Shown in pieces: positions 16,235 through 25,222 of a DNA stretch of 64,000 nucleotides (position 1 is its first letter; each line of letters starts with the position of its first letter). Origin of the DNA: Xanthomonas campestris pv. phormiicola (GTDB taxonomy: Bacteria; Pseudomonadota; Gammaproteobacteria; Xanthomonadales; Xanthomonadaceae); assembly GCA_025666215.1 (NCBI GenBank), contig CP102593.1:496001-560000 (forward strand), written 5' to 3'. The notes beneath the pieces are model-generated. The model saw only the letters and a program-made list of their open reading frames with translations, searched no databases and was not told the DNA's origin. A program made the translations under genes and the position numbers.

Positions 16235-18009
16235 ATGCCCGAACAACCACGGACGTTCTTGGTCGAACAGTTAGGCCCTCCACGCGGAGCGAATGGCGCT
16301 CAGGCGAACGAGGCGGTTGCCGATCTGGATGATGTAACGACGCATCATCCAGGTGCCAATCGTGCCATTCATATGGAAGATGGCCACATCCAGGGTGCGG
16401 AAGACCAGCAGCCGACCTATTGAGGTGGTGACAGGGCATACGCCTACATCGATGGCGAGTTCCAGGAGGTAATAGACCAGGCGACCGATCGTTACGGATC
16501 GTTGAAGCAAGATCAGGTTCTGATGGTCAAGGACTACATCTTGGAGGGCCCCTCGCCACCGCAAGGAACCAGTGCTCGCGCGATAGGCGTTCCTTCCCCG
16601 ACCGCGGGCTATGTCAGTCTCGTTAGGGACAGCGGCGGTATGGTCGAGATCATGGATCGGCAAGGGGGCGATGTGATCGCAAGAGTCCGTCATCTCGATC
16701 CGGTTTCTGTGCGGCAAGGCGACACTATCGCCTGCGGCGAGTCGCTCGGCACGCAAAGCAACAAGGGGCTTCCTCGCAGCGCTGGCGTGCACATTCACGT
16801 CGAAATGGAAACCGCGCATCATCAACAATTTGCGAACTATTTCGATGATCTGAATACTAGCAGGCTTTCTGTCCAGTCCGAATTGCGTGCAAACACTGCG
16901 CAGGCAGTCGTTGGTGACGGAACTTTTTAGCCTTGGCCAGTCGAATGAACGGATTCGCGACGTCCAACGTGTCATGGCAGGTGAAGGATATCGTGCCGTG
17001 GATGGTGCCGCATTGGTTCAAGACGGTGTGTATCGTCCCAACATGCAGGGCGCCTTGCTCGATTTCCAGAGAGACCACGGTCTGCCGCAGACTGGAATAT
17101 CGATCCGCCAACGTTGGACCTTGCGCCCCCTTTGCCGTGCCGTGAGCTAGACGGCGATCACGGTCGCCCTGCGTATCAAGCTCCGCTACCACCTGCCGCG
17201 CCCGGTCATCCGAATCATCCCGACCATAGGCCCAATCTTCCGGAGCAGCCTGCTCCTGCATGAACCAGCAAAGAAGAAATCACGCCTCAACCGATATGCG
17301 CGATAGCCATCATCCGGGCAACCACGACTATCGGAGCGCATTGGGAATAGTCCAAAGATTTGAAGTGACGCATGGAATCGAGAGTGGGACGCACAGCGAG
17401 CAATTCGCCGCCGCATTCGCGGTGATGAGCGAGCGCGACAAGTTTAGCGTCCACCACATTGAGAAGGGACAGAGTGGCAACATCGAGGCTGTGCGATGGT
17501 TGACGCACTATAACGGTGAAGAGGAGCGTCGTTATGTCGATGTAAGCGCCGCGCTGGCGCTTACGGTCGAACAGCACTCGGCCCAATGGTCGCAACTTGG
17601 CTCCGCTCACTACGCGAGCCACGCACAAAACTCCGATCGGACACCGGAGCAGGCTCAAGCGATAAGTCCGCTCTCCGCATCCGACCGAGAAATGTTTGAG
17701 AAGTTGCTGGATCGGATTCCTGGGTATATTTCTGATGACGCGTTAGCCGCAGCACTTCATGGTGCGAAGAAGGTCGATATCAACTCTGCCGAAAAAGTGG
17801 CGGATGTTAGGTTGGCAGGAGATAAGATGTATGTTGTCGGTACCACCCCAGGATTTCGAGCAGTCGTAGATTTGTCGCAGAGGATTCCTCCTGCGAAAGA
17901 GAGCGTTCATCAAACCCAGGTGCTAAACCAGGCGCAGGCGCTGGCGCAACAGCAAGAAGAACAGCAGCGGCAGGCACGTGCCGCAGATAGCAACTGCCGG
18001 GCGGTTTGA
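16235..18009 (+). pseudogene. Type IV secretion effector-like cell-wall hydrolase (M23 peptidase + PG-binding + XVIPCD-like end), broken
   Basis: Segments in successive frames add up to one modular protein. 16235-16420 is the N-terminus, ended by an in-frame TGA at 16421. 16424-16927 is an M23/LytM-type metallopeptidase with VRHLDP and the metal motif HIHVE. After a frameshift near 16915 comes a peptidoglycan-binding helix bundle (IRDVQRVMAGEGY ... LLDFQRDHGLPQTG). After another near 17096 comes NIDPPTL and a Pro/His linker (GHPNHPDHRP). From 17260 an ORF encodes HHPGNHDYRSAL and a Gln-rich end (LAQQQEEQQRQ), the style of the XVIPCD secretion-signal domain of X-T4SS effectors. At least three lesions make it a pseudogene, although the 17260-18009 ORF (249 residues) is intact and could be expressed. 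Confidence 0.6.
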
Positions 18010-18093
18010 ATGCTTTCCGCTTGATGACGGCTTGGATTCGAACGAGCGGATGGACTTCCAGGAAAAGCAATACGATTCTTACCAGGTGATTTG

Positions 18094-18813
18094 ATGAAAA
18101 AGGACGTTGTTCTGTGTATGGCCGCACTTTCCATTGTGCTCGCCGCGTATGGAAAAGCAGATAGACCTGCAGGCGAGAGCGCTTCCGCAACGTCGCAGTC
18201 GAAGGTCGCCGTATCCGCAGTCCATGCAAGCGAATATCGTTCCGCCGCGAATCCAGAGCATCAAGAACGTGCCCAGGCGCCGACGCATCGCCAGGACGCC
18301 AAGCAGTATCTTTGCCAGGGCGGTGCAGGTGCCTGCAGGGTCAGGGGGCCTTTGGTGGCCAACTCCGAGGCGGAAGCGCAGTGGCTGCTGTCTCATGGCT
18401 ATCCGACGGAAGCCGAACTCGCGCGCCTGGAAGCGATGGGGCTGTCGCAGCTGAAAGCGGAGACGCAAGCTGGCAATACGCTCGCGACCGTGATCTATGG
18501 CAGGAAGACCGCGATCGAGGGCGGTCGCTTCTTCGAAGGCCTGGGCGTTCTTCGAGATGCGGCGATGTCGGGCAACCTGTACGCGTATTACGGGCTGTCC
18601 GACGTCTATGGCGCCGAGACGAAGCAAAAGAACCTGGTCCACAGTGCGGCTTATTTGCGGTTGGCTTACCTGCTGGGTGACGGAAAGGCGTCGGCAGGCA
18701 TGGCGTTGCAGGGCCTGAACGGTGTCGAACGTGTCGCTGCGGATGAGCGTACGGCTTCGCTCTACCAGACATTTGCCAAGAATCGGAGGCCTTCGCCTAG
18801 GCCGCTCGAATGA
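18094..18813 (+). CDS. Sel1-like repeat protein with altered lipobox
   Basis: A 239-residue exported protein. Residues 1-20 form a signal sequence (KKDVVLCMAALSIVLAAYGK) in which the expected lipobox cysteine (LAAC-G) is Tyr, a single G-to-A change (TAT for TGT). The mature part has a Ser/Ala spacer, a cysteine pair (YLCQGGAGACRV) and Sel1/TPR-like helices around residues 130-225 (GLGVLRDAAMSGNLYAYYGLS ... SAAYLRLAYLLGDGKASAG). ATG at 18094 follows AGGTG by 6 bp. It lies just after the effector pseudogene and may be part of the same cassette. Function unknown. Confidence 0.7.
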   Translation: MKKDVVLCMAALSIVLAAYGKADRPAGESASATSQSKVAVSAVHASEYRSAANPEHQERAQAPTHRQDAKQYLCQGGAGACRVRGPLVANSEAEAQWLLSHGYPTEAELARLEAMGLSQLKAETQAGNTLATVIYGRKTAIEGGRFFEGLGVLRDAAMSGNLYAYYGLSDVYGAETKQKNLVHSAAYLRLAYLLGDGKASAGMALQGLNGVERVAADERTASLYQTFAKNRRPSPRPLE

Positions 18814-18932
18814 TGTTGTCGCGATTTGAATACTGTGGGGGAAGCGTCGACTTCCCCGCTCTTGCCCTACCAAGTTCCGTTCTATGCTCTCCGGCGCTAC
18901 GCATGTTGGATCGGCGGCAACAGGAGATCACC

Positions 18933-19207
18933 ATGTCACGCGTCATGTTGAGCAGATCGCTGCATTGCGGGCGTTGGCCGCAGTCGCGATGCTGCCGCTG
19001 ACGTCCTGCGCCAATGCAGGCACCAACGGCAGTACCAGCCAGGAAGACGCCATGCACTCAGCAGTTGGCCCCGCTGCTGGAAGAAACCTACGCCTCCCGG
19101 AAGCCGGTTCGCACCCCCTTCGATCCTCAAAAGGCCCTTGCCTGTTAGAGGGGAGGACGGTCTCTACGAAATGCATGATGCACGCAGAGACAAACCTGCA
19201 GGCATAG
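18933..19207 (+). pseudogene. Small lipoprotein gene with several frameshifts
   Basis: ATG at 18933, preceded by AGGAGA, starts MSRVMLSRSL. The sense then continues in a second frame as IAALRALAAVAMLPLTSCANAG (a lipobox), a third frame as QQLAPLLEETYASRKPVRTP, and back to LLEGRTVSTKCMMHAE ending in TAG at 19205-19207. Joined, these give a lipoprotein of about 90 residues. Three frame changes in 275 bp indicate a decayed gene, as in the neighbouring effector cassette. Confidence 0.55.
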
Positions 19208-19216
19208 GCGCCGTCT

Positions 19217-20233
19217 TTACGCGGACGACGGTGTGGACGGATGCGCCACCGGCGCGGAGGCCGCCGCCGGCAGACAGCCCAACCCGATCAGCGTCGCCTC
19301 CACCGCCGCGTCCAGCGGCGTATGCGGTTCTTCGCCGAGCGTGCGCAGCAGGCGCGCGTTGCGCATGCGCAGCGGATGCTGCCACAGCGGGCGCATCTCG
19401 CGCAGTTCGCGCGCCAGTGGCCAAACCGGTGCGGCCAGGGTCAGCAGCCACCACGGGAAGCGGCGGGTCTTCGGCGGCGCCATGCCATGGCGGTGCAGCA
19501 CGCGCGCGATCGCCGCGGCCATCTGCGTGCCGTCGGCGTCCCAGTGTCCGTCCATGTGCAGCCGCGCGAACGCCGGCAGCGTCGCGCGCTGCTGCAGCAG
19601 CCGCAGCATGGTCCGCGCCACGTCCGGCACGTACGCCCATTGGTGGCCGACGCCGGGGGCTCCCGGCAGCGTCACGCTGGCGATCGGGCGCCCCGGTTTC
19701 ACCAGGCCCTGCGCGAACCAGCTGTTGCCCACGCGTGGGCCGAAGAAATCGCCGGCGCGCACCACGATCGCCCGCGCGCCGTGCGCGGTCGCGGCCTGCA
19801 GGCGCCGCTCCAGTTCCACCCGGATCGCGCCCTTGCGCGTGGTCGGCGTCTGTGGCGCGTCTTCGTCCGGCGCCGGGTAGGCATCGAGGCCGTAGTTGTA
19901 GACCGTGCCCGGCAGCACGATGGTCGCGCCTTCGGCGCAGGCCGCGGCGATGGTGTTGTCGATCATCGGCAGCACCAGCTCGGCCCAGCGCCGGTAGCCG
20001 GGCGGATTGACCGCGTGCACGATCGCCGCGCAGCCGCGTGCGGCCTGCAGCACGTGTTCGCGGCACATCGCGTCGCCGCGCAGCCAGTGGATGCCGTCGC
20101 GGGTTTCGCTGGCGGCCGCAAGCCCGCGCTGCAGGGCGCGCACCTGCCAACCGGCGTCGCGCAGCTGGCGCGCCAGTTCGCCGCCGATGCCGCCGCTGGC
20201 GCCCAGGACCAGGGCGGTGGATGTCGTTGTCAT
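19217..20233 (-). CDS. NAD(P)-dependent epimerase/reductase of the extended SDR family
   Basis: A 338-residue protein beginning with the nucleotide-binding motif LGASGGIGGELARQL (residues 9-23) and continuing with an extended-SDR layout: PGTVYNYG in place of the catalytic region, VRAGDFFGPRVGNSW, and a C-terminal substrate domain. The usual YxxxK is not obvious, so it may be an atypical reductase. It is divergent from the LysR-type gene 93 bp away, the classic arrangement for a regulator and its target. The substrate is unknown. Confidence 0.85.
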   Translation of the reverse strand: MTTTSTALVLGASGGIGGELARQLRDAGWQVRALQRGLAAASETRDGIHWLRGDAMCREHVLQAARGCAAIVHAVNPPGYRRWAELVLPMIDNTIAAACAEGATIVLPGTVYNYGLDAYPAPDEDAPQTPTTRKGAIRVELERRLQAATAHGARAIVVRAGDFFGPRVGNSWFAQGLVKPGRPIASVTLPGAPGVGHQWAYVPDVARTMLRLLQQRATLPAFARLHMDGHWDADGTQMAAAIARVLHRHGMAPPKTRRFPWWLLTLAAPVWPLARELREMRPLWQHPLRMRNARLLRTLGEEPHTPLDAAVEATLIGLGCLPAAASAPVAHPSTPSSA

Positions 20234-20314
20234 GCGGGTGCTCCGTTGTGGGGAATGCGATCAGTGTGATCGCCGCCGCATAGCGAAGGAATTGGCGAAC
20301 ATCGGCCATCGGCT

Positions 20315-20328
20315 ATACATTTATGTAT
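20315..20328. promoter_or_regulatory. Inverted repeat over the LysR-gene start codon
   Basis: ATACAT-TT-ATGTAT has perfect 6-bp arms in the divergent 93-bp spacer and overlaps the ATG at 20327. It is more A+T-rich than its surroundings and is a candidate operator for the LysR-type regulator or a -10 element in palindromic context. Confidence 0.45.
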
Positions 20329-21214
20329 GGACAACGCCATCGGTTGGGAGCTGTACCGGTCCTTCCTCGCGGTGCTGGAGGAGGGATCGCTGTCTGCGGC
20401 GGCACGCGCGCTGGACCTGACCCAGCCCACCGTGGGACGGCATGTGGCGGCACTGGAGAAGGCGCTGGCGGTGCCGTTGTTCGTGCGCTCGCAGAGCGGA
20501 TTGCTGCCGACCGACGCGGCCCTGGCGTTGCGCGGTCATGCCCAGGCCATGGGCAGCATCGCCGCGTCGCTGCAGCGTGCGGCGGGCCGCCACGGCGAGG
20601 CGGTGCAGGGCACGGTGCGGATCTCCGCCAGCGAGGTGATCGGCGCGGAAGTGCTGCCGCCGGTGCTGGCCGGATTGCGCCTGGCGCATCCGCAGCTGCG
20701 GCTGGAACTGGTGCTGAGCAACCGCGTGCAGGACCTGCTGCACCGCGAGGCCGACGTGGCGGTGCGCATGACCCGGCCGCAACAGGATCTGCTGATCGCC
20801 CGCCGCATCGGCGAAGTCGCGCTCGGTCTGTACGCCCATCCGGACTACCTGGCCCGGCACGGCACGCCGCACCACCTGGACGAACTGGCGCAGCATTCGC
20901 TGATCGGCTTCGACGTGGAGACGCCGTTCCTGCGGGCCGCACGTGCCGGGTTGCCGCTGTGGCGTCGCGAGGCGTTCGCGCTGCGTGCCGACAGCGACGT
21001 GGCGCAATTGGCCTTGATCCGCGCCGGCTGCGGTATCGGCTTCTGTCAGGTGGCCCTGGCCCGGCGCACGCCGCACCTGCTGCCGGTGTTGCCGCAGCAG
21101 GTGCGCGTGGGCCTGGACACCTGGATCACCATGCACCAGGACCTGCGCGGCAGTGCCGCCTGCAGCGCCGTGTTCGCGGCGCTGGCGGAGGCGATGACCG
21201 CGCACGTGGCCTGA
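20327..21214 (+). CDS. LysR-family transcriptional regulator
   Basis: The 295 residues have an N-terminal winged helix-turn-helix (residues 6-65: FLAVLEEGSLSAAARALDL, PTVGRHVAALEKALAVPLF) and a periplasmic-binding-like effector domain from residue 90 (VRISASEVIGAEVLPPVLAGL). It most likely controls the divergent SDR gene and itself; the inducer is unknown. The start at 20327 gives the standard distance to the HTH. The ATG at 20323 is in another frame. Confidence 0.92.
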   Translation: MDNAIGWELYRSFLAVLEEGSLSAAARALDLTQPTVGRHVAALEKALAVPLFVRSQSGLLPTDAALALRGHAQAMGSIAASLQRAAGRHGEAVQGTVRISASEVIGAEVLPPVLAGLRLAHPQLRLELVLSNRVQDLLHREADVAVRMTRPQQDLLIARRIGEVALGLYAHPDYLARHGTPHHLDELAQHSLIGFDVETPFLRAARAGLPLWRREAFALRADSDVAQLALIRAGCGIGFCQVALARRTPHLLPVLPQQVRVGLDTWITMHQDLRGSAACSAVFAALAEAMTAHVA

Positions 21215-21390
21215 GCGACGTGCGCGGCGATTCGCTGGTGATTCGATGGGGCGAGCCGCCCGTCTGCGCAGATGCGGTCTGTTCGCGCGAGTGCAAGTCG
21301 CTTCCGCAACTCCACATACGCCCACGGGATCGACACAGCCTCAGCAGGCGACGCGGCGAATCCCCAATCCCCAATCCCGAATCCCTGCTT

Positions 21391-22143
21391 TCAAGGCAGC
21401 GTCAACGCGATCGGGGTGGACTTCATCGCCGCGGCGATCGACGGGAACGGATCGACGCTGGCCATGGTGATCACGTCGTCGATCGAGACCACGTCGCAGC
21501 TGATGCTGTCGTCGTTCACGCACAGGTATGCCGCCGCGCCCACGCCCGGCTCGTACACCGCCTTCCACACGTACTCCGGCACTTCCACCTTGTCGGTGCC
21601 GATGGTGGTCGCGTTGCTGTCGAAGGCCGGGCCGGTCACCACGTAGATCTCGCCGCGCTGCTTGGCCAGCTGCCGCACCTGCTCCTCGATGCGCGCCCAC
21701 TCGCCGGTGTTGAGCTTGTGGTCCTGCGGGACCACGTTGGCCATCGAGAAGGTTTCCTTCTCCGTGCTTTCGGTGGAGGCGTCGCCGGCCGGGGTCATGT
21801 GGCCGCGGTCGAAGCCGGTGTTGGTGTAGTCCGAGCTCTTGGAGCGGTCGGCGGCGGGAATGGCGGTTTCCTCGTGGAACGAGCCGACCCGGCCGATCGC
21901 CTCGGCGCCGGCGACCTGCTGGTCGGTCAGGTGCTCGGCTGAGTACAGCGGGCCCTTGGTCACGCCCGAGGCCAGAATCGCGTATTCGGTGTGGCAGACC
22001 TCGGTGGTGCGGGCGGTCAGCGAGGCATCCACGCTCGGCGGTTTGCCGCCTGCGTACAGCGTGGCGCAACTGGTGGCGGCCATCGCCGTTTGGGCCGTGA
22101 ACAACGCAAGCAGAACCAGACAACCGCGCAGGGAGAAGGACAT
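21391..22143 (-). CDS. Secreted DNA/RNA non-specific endonuclease
   Basis: A 250-residue nuclease of the Serratia NucA family. Signal peptide MSFSLRGCLVLLALFTAQTAMA (cleavage after AMA), then the catalytic motif DRGHMTPAGDA with the general-base His, and the Asn of NVVPQDHKLN, which holds the Mg ion. The ATG at 22143 has GAGG 6 bp upstream; the longer open frame to 22230 is not needed. It probably degrades extracellular nucleic acid for nutrient or biofilm use. The gene stands alone between the LysR gene and the Fur-linked reductase. Confidence 0.92.
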   Translation of the reverse strand: MSFSLRGCLVLLALFTAQTAMAATSCATLYAGGKPPSVDASLTARTTEVCHTEYAILASGVTKGPLYSAEHLTDQQVAGAEAIGRVGSFHEETAIPAADRSKSSDYTNTGFDRGHMTPAGDASTESTEKETFSMANVVPQDHKLNTGEWARIEEQVRQLAKQRGEIYVVTGPAFDSNATTIGTDKVEVPEYVWKAVYEPGVGAAAYLCVNDDSISCDVVSIDDVITMASVDPFPSIAAAMKSTPIALTLP

Positions 22144-22286
22144 CGCGTACCTCGCTAGCCAAGGGGGAGTGAAGAAACTGGCCAGGGGCGATGTCGTTAC
22201 GGTGACGACTCGATGTGTCGCGCATGGCAAATGAGCGGCCGGTCACACTTACGGGTAGACGGCGCGGGTCGCGCCGAGGCGGATCC

Positions 22287-22305
22287 GATAAGCGTTCTCA
22301 TTTAC
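22287..22305 (+). promoter_or_regulatory. Fur box-like operator
   Basis: GATAAGCGTTCTCATTTAC matches the 19-bp Fur consensus GATAATGATAATCATTATC at about 12 positions. It overlaps a TACAAT -10-like hexamer (22303-22308) immediately upstream of the PepSY-reductase gene. Binding would block transcription when iron is sufficient. Confidence 0.6.
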
Positions 22306-22339
22306 AATGCGCGGCCGCCTTTCGAACGTGTCCTGCGCC

Positions 22340-24853
22340 GTGACCAAGAAGCTGCTGTTCCAGCTGCACTGGCTGTTCGGCATCAGCGCCGGGCTGGTGC
22401 TGTCGGTGATGGGCCTGAGCGGGGCCACGCTGGCGTTCGAGGACGAGATCGTGCGCTGGGCCAATCCGCCGCTGGCCGAGGTGGCCGCGCGCCATGCGGC
22501 CGGCGAGTCGCCGCTGCCGCTGGCCGAACTGGTGCGGCGGCTGGACCTGGGCGGCTCGCACCGCACCACGCGCTTGCTGATCGACCCCACCGGCACGCGT
22601 CCGTCCAACGTGCGCCTGGCCGGCCGCGACGCTGGGCGCCTGTACTTCGACCCCTATACCGGGCAGACCGTGCCGGAGCCGCGGCTGACCGGCGTGTTCG
22701 AATTCGTCGAGGATCTGCATCGGCATCTACTGGCCGGCGAACGCGGCAAGGCCGTCACCGGCGCCTGCGTGATCGCGCTGCTGTTCTTCTGCCTGTCCGG
22801 ACTGTATCTGCGCTGGCCGCGGCAGTGGTGGAGCTGGCGCGCGTGGTGGGTGGTGGAATGGAAGCGGCAGGGCCGCAGTTTCCTGTGGAGCCTGCATTCG
22901 GTGATCGGCACCTGGTGCCTGGCGATCTATCTGCTGATCGCCCTGACTGGCCTGTACTGGTCCTACGACTGGTACCGGCAAGGGCTGGTGGCGGTGCTCG
23001 GCGGCGAGCGTGCGGACAACGAGGGCGGCGGTGGCGGCCGCGGCGGCAAGCCGCCGGCGGTGGACTATGCGCGGCTGCAGGCCACGCTCGACGCGCTGCC
23101 GGACGTGCGCCGCGCCTATCTGGACCTGCGCCTGCCCGGCCGCCCCGGCCAGCCGCTGACCGCACGTTATCTGGCCGCCGATCCGGTGCACAGCCGGGCC
23201 TTCGACGGCCTGGAGATCGATCCGCGCAGCGGCCGCATCGTGCGCCGCCTGGACTATCGGCAGCAGCCGCTGGGGCGGCAGCTGCTGAGCAGCGTGTTCG
23301 CCCTGCACACCGGCAGTTTCTTCGGCCTGGCCGGGCGCGTGGTGGCGATGCTGGCGAGCCTGTGCATGTCCTTGTTCTTCGTCACCGGCTGGCTGCTGTA
23401 CCTGGACCGGCGGCGCAAGAAGCGCGCGCTGCGTGATGCGCGGCGCGGTCTGGCCTCGCCCGCGGCGGCGGCCGCCGAGCCGTGGCTGGTGGGGTTCGCC
23501 AGCCAGAGCGGATTCGCCGAGCGGCTGGCCTGGCAGGCGGCCGGCCAGCTGCAGGCGGCCGGCGTGCCGGTGCAGGTGCAGTCGCTGGCGCAACTGGATG
23601 CGGCGCAGCTGCGCCGTGCACGGCGTGCGTTGTTCGTGGTCAGCACCTTCGGCGACGGCGAAGCGCCGGACCCGGCCCGCACCTTCGAGAAGACGGTGCT
23701 GCGGCAGGCGCAGGCCCTGCCCGAGCTGGGCTACGCGCTGTTGGCGCTGGGCGATCGCCAGTACGCGCGCTTCTGCGGGTTCTCGCGCCGGCTGGAGCAA
23801 TGGCTCGCTGCACAGGGCGCGCAGGCGCTGTTTCCGTCGGTGGAGGTGGACAACGCCGATCCGCAGGCGCTGGCGCAGTGGCAGCGGCAGTTGTCCGCGG
23901 TCACCGGCGTGGCCGAGGCGCCACCGGAACTGCAGGCGCCGCCGCCGCTGGAGTGGCGCCTGGCCGGACGCGCGTTGCTCAACCCCGGTAGTGCCGGCGC
24001 GCCGGTGTGGCGCGTCGATCTGCTGCCGCCGGCGCAGGCGCAGTGGCAGGCGGGCGATATCCTGGAAGTGCAGCCCTGCCACGCGGCGGACGACGTACGT
24101 GCCTGGCTTGCCGCGCATGGCCTGGCGGCCGACACGCCGGTGCGCGCCGGCGGCGTGCCGGTGCCGCTGCAGGCGGCGCTGGCCGATCGCGCGCTGGTGC
24201 CGCCGTCCGCGCATCCGCAGGATCTGCAGGCCTGGCTGGATGCGCTGCCGCCGCTGCCGCTACGCGAATACTCGATCGCCTCGGTGCCGGCCGACGCTGT
24301 GCTGCACCTGGTGGTGCGCCTGACCCGCTGCAGCGACGGCAGTGCCGGCGTGGGTTCGGGCTGGCTGTGCCTGCATGCGCCACCGGGTGCCGCGATGCAG
24401 GCGCGGGTGCGCGCCAATCCGGGTTTCCGCCGTCACGGCGATGCGCCGCTGCTGTTGATCGGCAATGGCACCGGCATCGCCGGCCTGCGCAGCCTGCTGC
24501 GCGAGGCCGAACAGGCCGGCGTGCATGGGCACTGGCTGTTGTTCGGCGAACGCAACGCCGCGCACGATGCGCTGTTCGGCGCGGAACTGCGCGCCTGGCA
24601 GGACAGCGGCCATCTGCAGCGCCTGGATCTGGTGTTTTCGCGCGACCAGCCGGGCAAGGTCTATGTGCAGGACCGCCTGCGCGACGCCGCCGACGAAGTG
24701 CGCGCCTGGCTGGGGCGTGGCGCCACGCTGCACGTCTGCGGCAGCCTGGACGGCATGGCCCGCGGGGTGGATGCGGCCTTGCGCGAGATCCTCGGCGAGG
24801 ATGCGCTGGATGCACTCAGCGCGGCCGGGCGCTATCGGCGCGATGTGTATTGA
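22340..24853 (+). CDS. PepSY-domain / diflavin NADPH reductase fusion (ferric or siderophore reductase type)
   Basis: An 837-residue inner-membrane protein. The N-terminal half has four membrane helices of the PepSY-associated type (about residues 5-30, 140-165, 195-215 and 335-360) with conserved His residues (LHWLFG, HRHLLAG, LHSVIGTW, LHTGSFFG) that may bind haem. The C-terminal half is a sulfite/cytochrome-P450 reductase-like module: flavodoxin (GFASQSGFAERLAW ... STFGDGEAPD), FAD domain (REYSIASVP) and NADPH domain (LIGNGTGIAGLRSLL). Such proteins reduce ferric siderophores in the periplasm with cytosolic NADPH. GTG at 22340 is preferred since the ATG at 22307 lies inside the -10/Fur region. 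Confidence 0.88.
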   Translation: MTKKLLFQLHWLFGISAGLVLSVMGLSGATLAFEDEIVRWANPPLAEVAARHAAGESPLPLAELVRRLDLGGSHRTTRLLIDPTGTRPSNVRLAGRDAGRLYFDPYTGQTVPEPRLTGVFEFVEDLHRHLLAGERGKAVTGACVIALLFFCLSGLYLRWPRQWWSWRAWWVVEWKRQGRSFLWSLHSVIGTWCLAIYLLIALTGLYWSYDWYRQGLVAVLGGERADNEGGGGGRGGKPPAVDYARLQATLDALPDVRRAYLDLRLPGRPGQPLTARYLAADPVHSRAFDGLEIDPRSGRIVRRLDYRQQPLGRQLLSSVFALHTGSFFGLAGRVVAMLASLCMSLFFVTGWLLYLDRRRKKRALRDARRGLASPAAAAAEPWLVGFASQSGFAERLAWQAAGQLQAAGVPVQVQSLAQLDAAQLRRARRALFVVSTFGDGEAPDPARTFEKTVLRQAQALPELGYALLALGDRQYARFCGFSRRLEQWLAAQGAQALFPSVEVDNADPQALAQWQRQLSAVTGVAEAPPELQAPPPLEWRLAGRALLNPGSAGAPVWRVDLLPPAQAQWQAGDILEVQPCHAADDVRAWLAAHGLAADTPVRAGGVPVPLQAALADRALVPPSAHPQDLQAWLDALPPLPLREYSIASVPADAVLHLVVRLTRCSDGSAGVGSGWLCLHAPPGAAMQARVRANPGFRRHGDAPLLLIGNGTGIAGLRSLLREAEQAGVHGHWLLFGERNAAHDALFGAELRAWQDSGHLQRLDLVFSRDQPGKVYVQDRLRDAADEVRAWLGRGATLHVCGSLDGMARGVDAALREILGEDALDALSAAGRYRRDVY

Positions 24854-24937
24854 GATGGGCCGATGCGGTTGCAACGATCCGGGCGGAGTTCTTGGCCCGG
24901 ACCGAACCCGATCGCGTTGTTTCCGCCGCTGTGCCTG

Positions 24938-25125
24938 TCGCGGCTGAAGCCGCTCCCACAAGGATTGGCGATCGGCCGGCTGGGTGCACTGTGGGAGGAA
25001 CTTCAGTCCCGACGCCCGCTGAGTGGTCCACCGCTGCGTCTGTCGCGGCCGAAGAAGGTATCTACAAAGAGCAGAGCGCGCCCGCTGCTTCCATGGTAGC
25101 GGCTTCAGCCGCGACCAAGGGTTCG
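24938..25125. repeat. REP-like palindrome cluster
   Basis: GTCGCGGCTGAAGCCGCTCC (24938), GTGGGAGGAACTTCAGTCCC (24989) and GGTAGCGGCTTCAGCCGCGA (25098) are members of the REP-like family seen at 1014 and 6360. The 24854-25222 gap between two convergent genes contains these and no gene. Confidence 0.75.
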
Positions 25126-25222
25126 GCGCTCAGTGTGGCCACCGCTGCGGCAGCGGCTGGCAACGAATGTGCGGCAAGCGGTTTCCGGCACCCACACGAT
25201 CCGCTCTCGAAACCATCGCCAA

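Noticed and set aside
21215..21390. Terminator hairpins after the LysR and nuclease genes
   Set aside because: No stem followed by a T-run could be found; only the CCCCAAT repeats are evident.
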